Positions 6,439 through 7,611 of a DNA stretch of 7,611 nucleotides are shown here, one piece after another. The stretch's first letter is position 1. The number at the start of each line of letters is the position of its first letter. Under the pieces are notes generated by a model, which ran no database searches, was not told the origin of the DNA, and worked only from the letters and a program-made list of their open reading frames with translations. This stretch comes from Caulobacter sp. B11 (GTDB taxonomy: Bacteria > Pseudomonadota > Alphaproteobacteria > Caulobacterales > Caulobacteraceae), in assembly GCF_002737765.1 (NCBI RefSeq), contig NZ_PEGG01000179.1, positions 1 to 7,611 of the forward strand, given 5' to 3'. The position numbers and the translations under genes are program-made.

Positions 6439-6677
6439 TGCGTGGCCGCGGCCGGGGCGCCGGCGTCGTTGACGGCGCGTTCGGCGGCTTCGGCGCGACG
6501 GCGCGCGCCCTCTTTCTCGCGGTCCATCGCCGCCTTCATTTCGGGGGTCTGCTGGATCGGGGTCGAGCCGAATGGACCGGGGGACCGGTCGCCATAGCCC
6601 TGAGGCCAGACGAGGGACAGGGCGATCATCGCGATGGCGATCAGCGCCATCAAGGGCATGAAAAGGCGATCAGGCAT
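6435..6677 (-). CDS. Small single-pass membrane protein, function unknown
   Basis: An 80-residue protein that I do not recognise as a named family. It begins MPDRLF, followed by one clear transmembrane helix at about residues 6-24 (rich in L, M, A, I and ending at VWPQGYG). A proline/glycine-rich stretch follows (about 25-45), then a charged, helical tail (about 46-69, KAAMDREKEGARRRAEAAERAV) and an alanine-rich end. The few positive residues before the helix and the long charged tail leave the topology uncertain. It is supported as a real gene by the ATGA overlap with kdsD, by the divergent gap in front of it and by the absence of any competing gene on the other strand. Tight coupling to kdsD suggests a role near envelope biogenesis, but this is guilt by association only. 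Confidence 0.7.
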   Translation of the reverse strand: MPDRLFMPLMALIAIAMIALSLVWPQGYGDRSPGPFGSTPIQQTPEMKAAMDREKEGARRRAEAAERAVNDAGAPAAATQ

Positions 6678-6683
6678 GTTGTG

Positions 6684-6691
6684 CCTATAGC
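6684..6691 (-). promoter_or_regulatory. Possible -10 element for a leaderless kdsD operon transcript
   Basis: On the minus strand GCTATAGG resembles the start of the Caulobacter-type -10 box (GCTANAWC, six of eight positions). It ends 6 bases before the ATG at 6677, so transcription would begin at or next to the start codon, giving a leaderless message; this would fit the lack of a clear ribosome site. The nearby TTGAC (6702-6698) is too close to be its -35, and no other -35 is visible, so support is weak. Confidence 0.25.
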
Positions 6692-6720
6692 ACGCCGGTC
6701 AAGAACGGGGAGGGGGATGC

Positions 6721-6748
6721 TTGACGGCGCGCCGCTCGGGGCTTAGCC
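6721..6748 (+). promoter_or_regulatory. Caulobacter-type housekeeping promoter of gpmA
   Basis: TTGACGG (6721-6727), a 13-base spacer, and GCTTAGCC (6741-6748) match the arrangement known for Caulobacter housekeeping sigma promoters (TTGACGS, 10-14 bases, GCTANAWC), perfectly in the -35 and partly in the -10. Predicted transcription would start around 6755, leaving a leader of about 24 bases that contains the ribosome site of gpmA. Confidence 0.55.
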
Positions 6749-6769
6749 CGCCTGCCAGCAAAATTGTCT

Positions 6770-6774
6770 GGAGG
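6770..6774 (+). promoter_or_regulatory. Ribosome binding site of gpmA
   Basis: GGAGG lies 4 bases before the ATG at 6779 and sets that ATG as the start. An in-frame TTG at 6764 would run through this site and adds five residues not found in the family. Confidence 0.75.
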
Positions 6775-6778
6775 TCCC

Positions 6779-7491
6779 ATGCCCGTTCTCGTCCTGCTTC
6801 GCCACGGCCAGAGCCAGTGGAACCTCGAGAACCGCTTCACCGGCTGGGTCGATGTCGACCTGACCGCAGAGGGCGAGGCCCAGGCCCGCAAGGGCGGCGA
6901 ACTGATCCGGGCGGCCGGCATCGATGTGGATGAGGCCTTCACCTCGGTCCAGACCCGCGCCATCCGCACCTGCAACCTGGCCCTGGATGCGGCCGAGCAG
7001 AGCTTCGTGCCGGTGACCAAGGACTGGCGGCTGAACGAGCGCCATTACGGCGGGCTGACGGGACTGAACAAGGCCGAGACCGCCGCCAAGCACGGCGAGG
7101 AACAGGTCACGATCTGGCGCCGGTCGTACGACATCCCCCGCCCGAACTGGCTCCAGGCGGCGAGTATGACTTCAGCAAGGACCGCCGCTACGCCGGCAAG
7201 GACCTGCCGGCCACCGAAAGCCTCGCCACCACCCTGGTCCGCGTCCTGCCCTATTGGACCGCCGAGATCGCGCCGAAACTCAAGGCTGGAGAGACCATCC
7301 TGGTCGCCGCGCACGGCAACTCGCTGCGCGCCATCGTCAAGCATCTGTTCGGCGTGCCGGACTCCGAGATCGTCCATGTCGAAATCCCGACCGGCAACCC
7401 GCTGGTCATCGATCTCGACGCGGATCTCAAGCCGACGGCGGCGCGCTATCTTGATGAATCCCGCGCCCAGAAGCTGCCGGATGCTCCATAG
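6779..7491 (+). CDS. gpmA: 2,3-bisphosphoglycerate-dependent phosphoglycerate mutase, apparent frameshift at 7135-7139
   Basis: GpmA interconverts 3- and 2-phosphoglycerate in glycolysis and gluconeogenesis in the cytoplasm. The N-terminal half has the phosphohistidine motif [10 protein letters not shown] (H9), [10 protein letters not shown], the phosphate-binding SVQTRAIRT (R60) and [14 protein letters not shown] (catalytic E87). After RRSYDIP the frame is lost in a run of five C (7135-7139). With six C the reading continues as [16 protein letters not shown], then [23 protein letters not shown] (second catalytic H179) and IPTGNPLV, ending at TAG 7489-7491. Restored length is exactly 237 residues, normal for the short cofactor-dependent form. 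Read literally, the protein would lose H179 and run in the wrong frame to 7522, giving a 247-residue inactive product. Start 6779 is fixed by GGAGG just upstream, and a good promoter precedes it. It is divergent from the kdsD operon. Confidence 0.92.
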
Positions 7492-7570
7492 TCGCAGGCC
7501 GGCGCCAGAAACGCAGCGTTAAGAGGCTTTCCCGCATTTTACCGGTTCGGCCCGCGTTTTGGGCGATACC

Positions 7571-7611
7571 GTGAGCGAACATGGAAGCCTCGAGCGCGCC
7601 AGGCGAGCACC
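7571..7611 (+). CDS. Possible 5' end of a gene running off the right edge
   Basis: From a GTG at 7571 an open frame reads MSEHGSLERARRA to the window edge. An alternative ATG at 7581 reads MEASSAPGEH in another frame. Neither has a strong ribosome site (GGGCGA precedes the GTG by 4 bases), and about 13 codons are too few to name a product. The 79 bases between the gpmA stop (7491) and this point contain only a weak GCCC/GGGC stem and no clear terminator. Confidence 0.25.
   Translation, partial: MSEHGSLERARRA

Noticed and set aside
5404..6597. A 397-codon + strand frame opposite kdsD
   Set aside because: Glycine/glutamine/histidine-rich antisense product with no recognisable domain, while the minus strand has SIS and CBS motifs.
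6684..6702. TTGACC and TATAGG on the minus strand as a -35/-10 pair for the small membrane protein gene
   Set aside because: The spacer is only 7 bases, too short for the sigma70-type or Caulobacter housekeeping promoter; only the -10-like part is kept, as a weak candidate.
1..7611. Search for CRISPR arrays, IS elements, phage genes, tRNA/rRNA genes, toxin-antitoxin or other defence systems
   Set aside because: No regularly spaced repeats, transposase motifs, terminal inverted repeats, conserved RNA gene blocks or defence domains were seen; all long frames are accounted for by core metabolic, envelope and regulatory genes.

Overview
The window is GC-rich (clearly above 60% by eye) and reads as a chromosomal segment of an alphaproteobacterium. 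Caulobacterales (Caulobacter, Phenylobacterium or Brevundimonas type) is the best guess. The basis is the sequence character of the GpmA, Upp and amidohydrolase proteins, the Kdo pathway gene, and a TTGACGG-N13-GCTTAGCC promoter in front of gpmA that resembles the Caulobacter housekeeping consensus. The taxonomy is inference; there is no rRNA gene to confirm it.

Layout, left to right. (1) 2-178 (+): last 58 codons of uracil phosphoribosyltransferase (upp). (2) 179-261: short convergent gap with nested inverted repeats, probably a shared terminator. (3) 262-3561 (-): a probable unit read right to left: a membrane-anchored AraC-type regulator, then a membrane fatty acid hydroxylase/sterol desaturase family enzyme, then, 30 bases on, an exported metal-dependent amidohydrolase of the Xaa-Pro dipeptidase/carboxypeptidase type. 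The 90-base gap between regulator and hydroxylase holds an 18-base perfect palindrome and a 13-base direct repeat spaced 30 bases, which are candidate operator sites. (4) 3562-3887: a 326-base non-coding stretch with several hairpins and a strong intrinsic terminator at its right end. (5) 3888-6677 (-): a probable operon read right to left: an 80-residue one-helix membrane protein, kdsD (arabinose-5-phosphate isomerase, first step of Kdo synthesis) overlapping it by ATGA, a 98-base gap with a 9-bp hairpin, then a 498-residue phosphomannomutase/phosphoglucomutase. The last two point to lipopolysaccharide and envelope sugar supply. (6) 6678-6778: divergent promoter region. (7) 6779-7491 (+): gpmA, 2,3-bisphosphoglycerate-dependent phosphoglycerate mutase. 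(8) 7492-7611: gap and perhaps the first codons of another + strand gene.

The most important point for a user is that two housekeeping genes, the mutase at 3888-5383 and gpmA at 6779-7491, are each broken by one missing base in a run of C (coding strand). Adding one C to each run restores full family length (498 and 237 residues) and every expected motif. Homopolymer undercalls in the assembly are the likeliest cause, so both are annotated as full-length genes with an apparent frameshift.

I found no mobile element, CRISPR array, tRNA, rRNA, or defence or biosynthetic system. This is mostly ordinary core genome. The less described parts are the regulator/hydroxylase intergenic region, the small membrane protein in front of kdsD, and the hairpin-rich gap.
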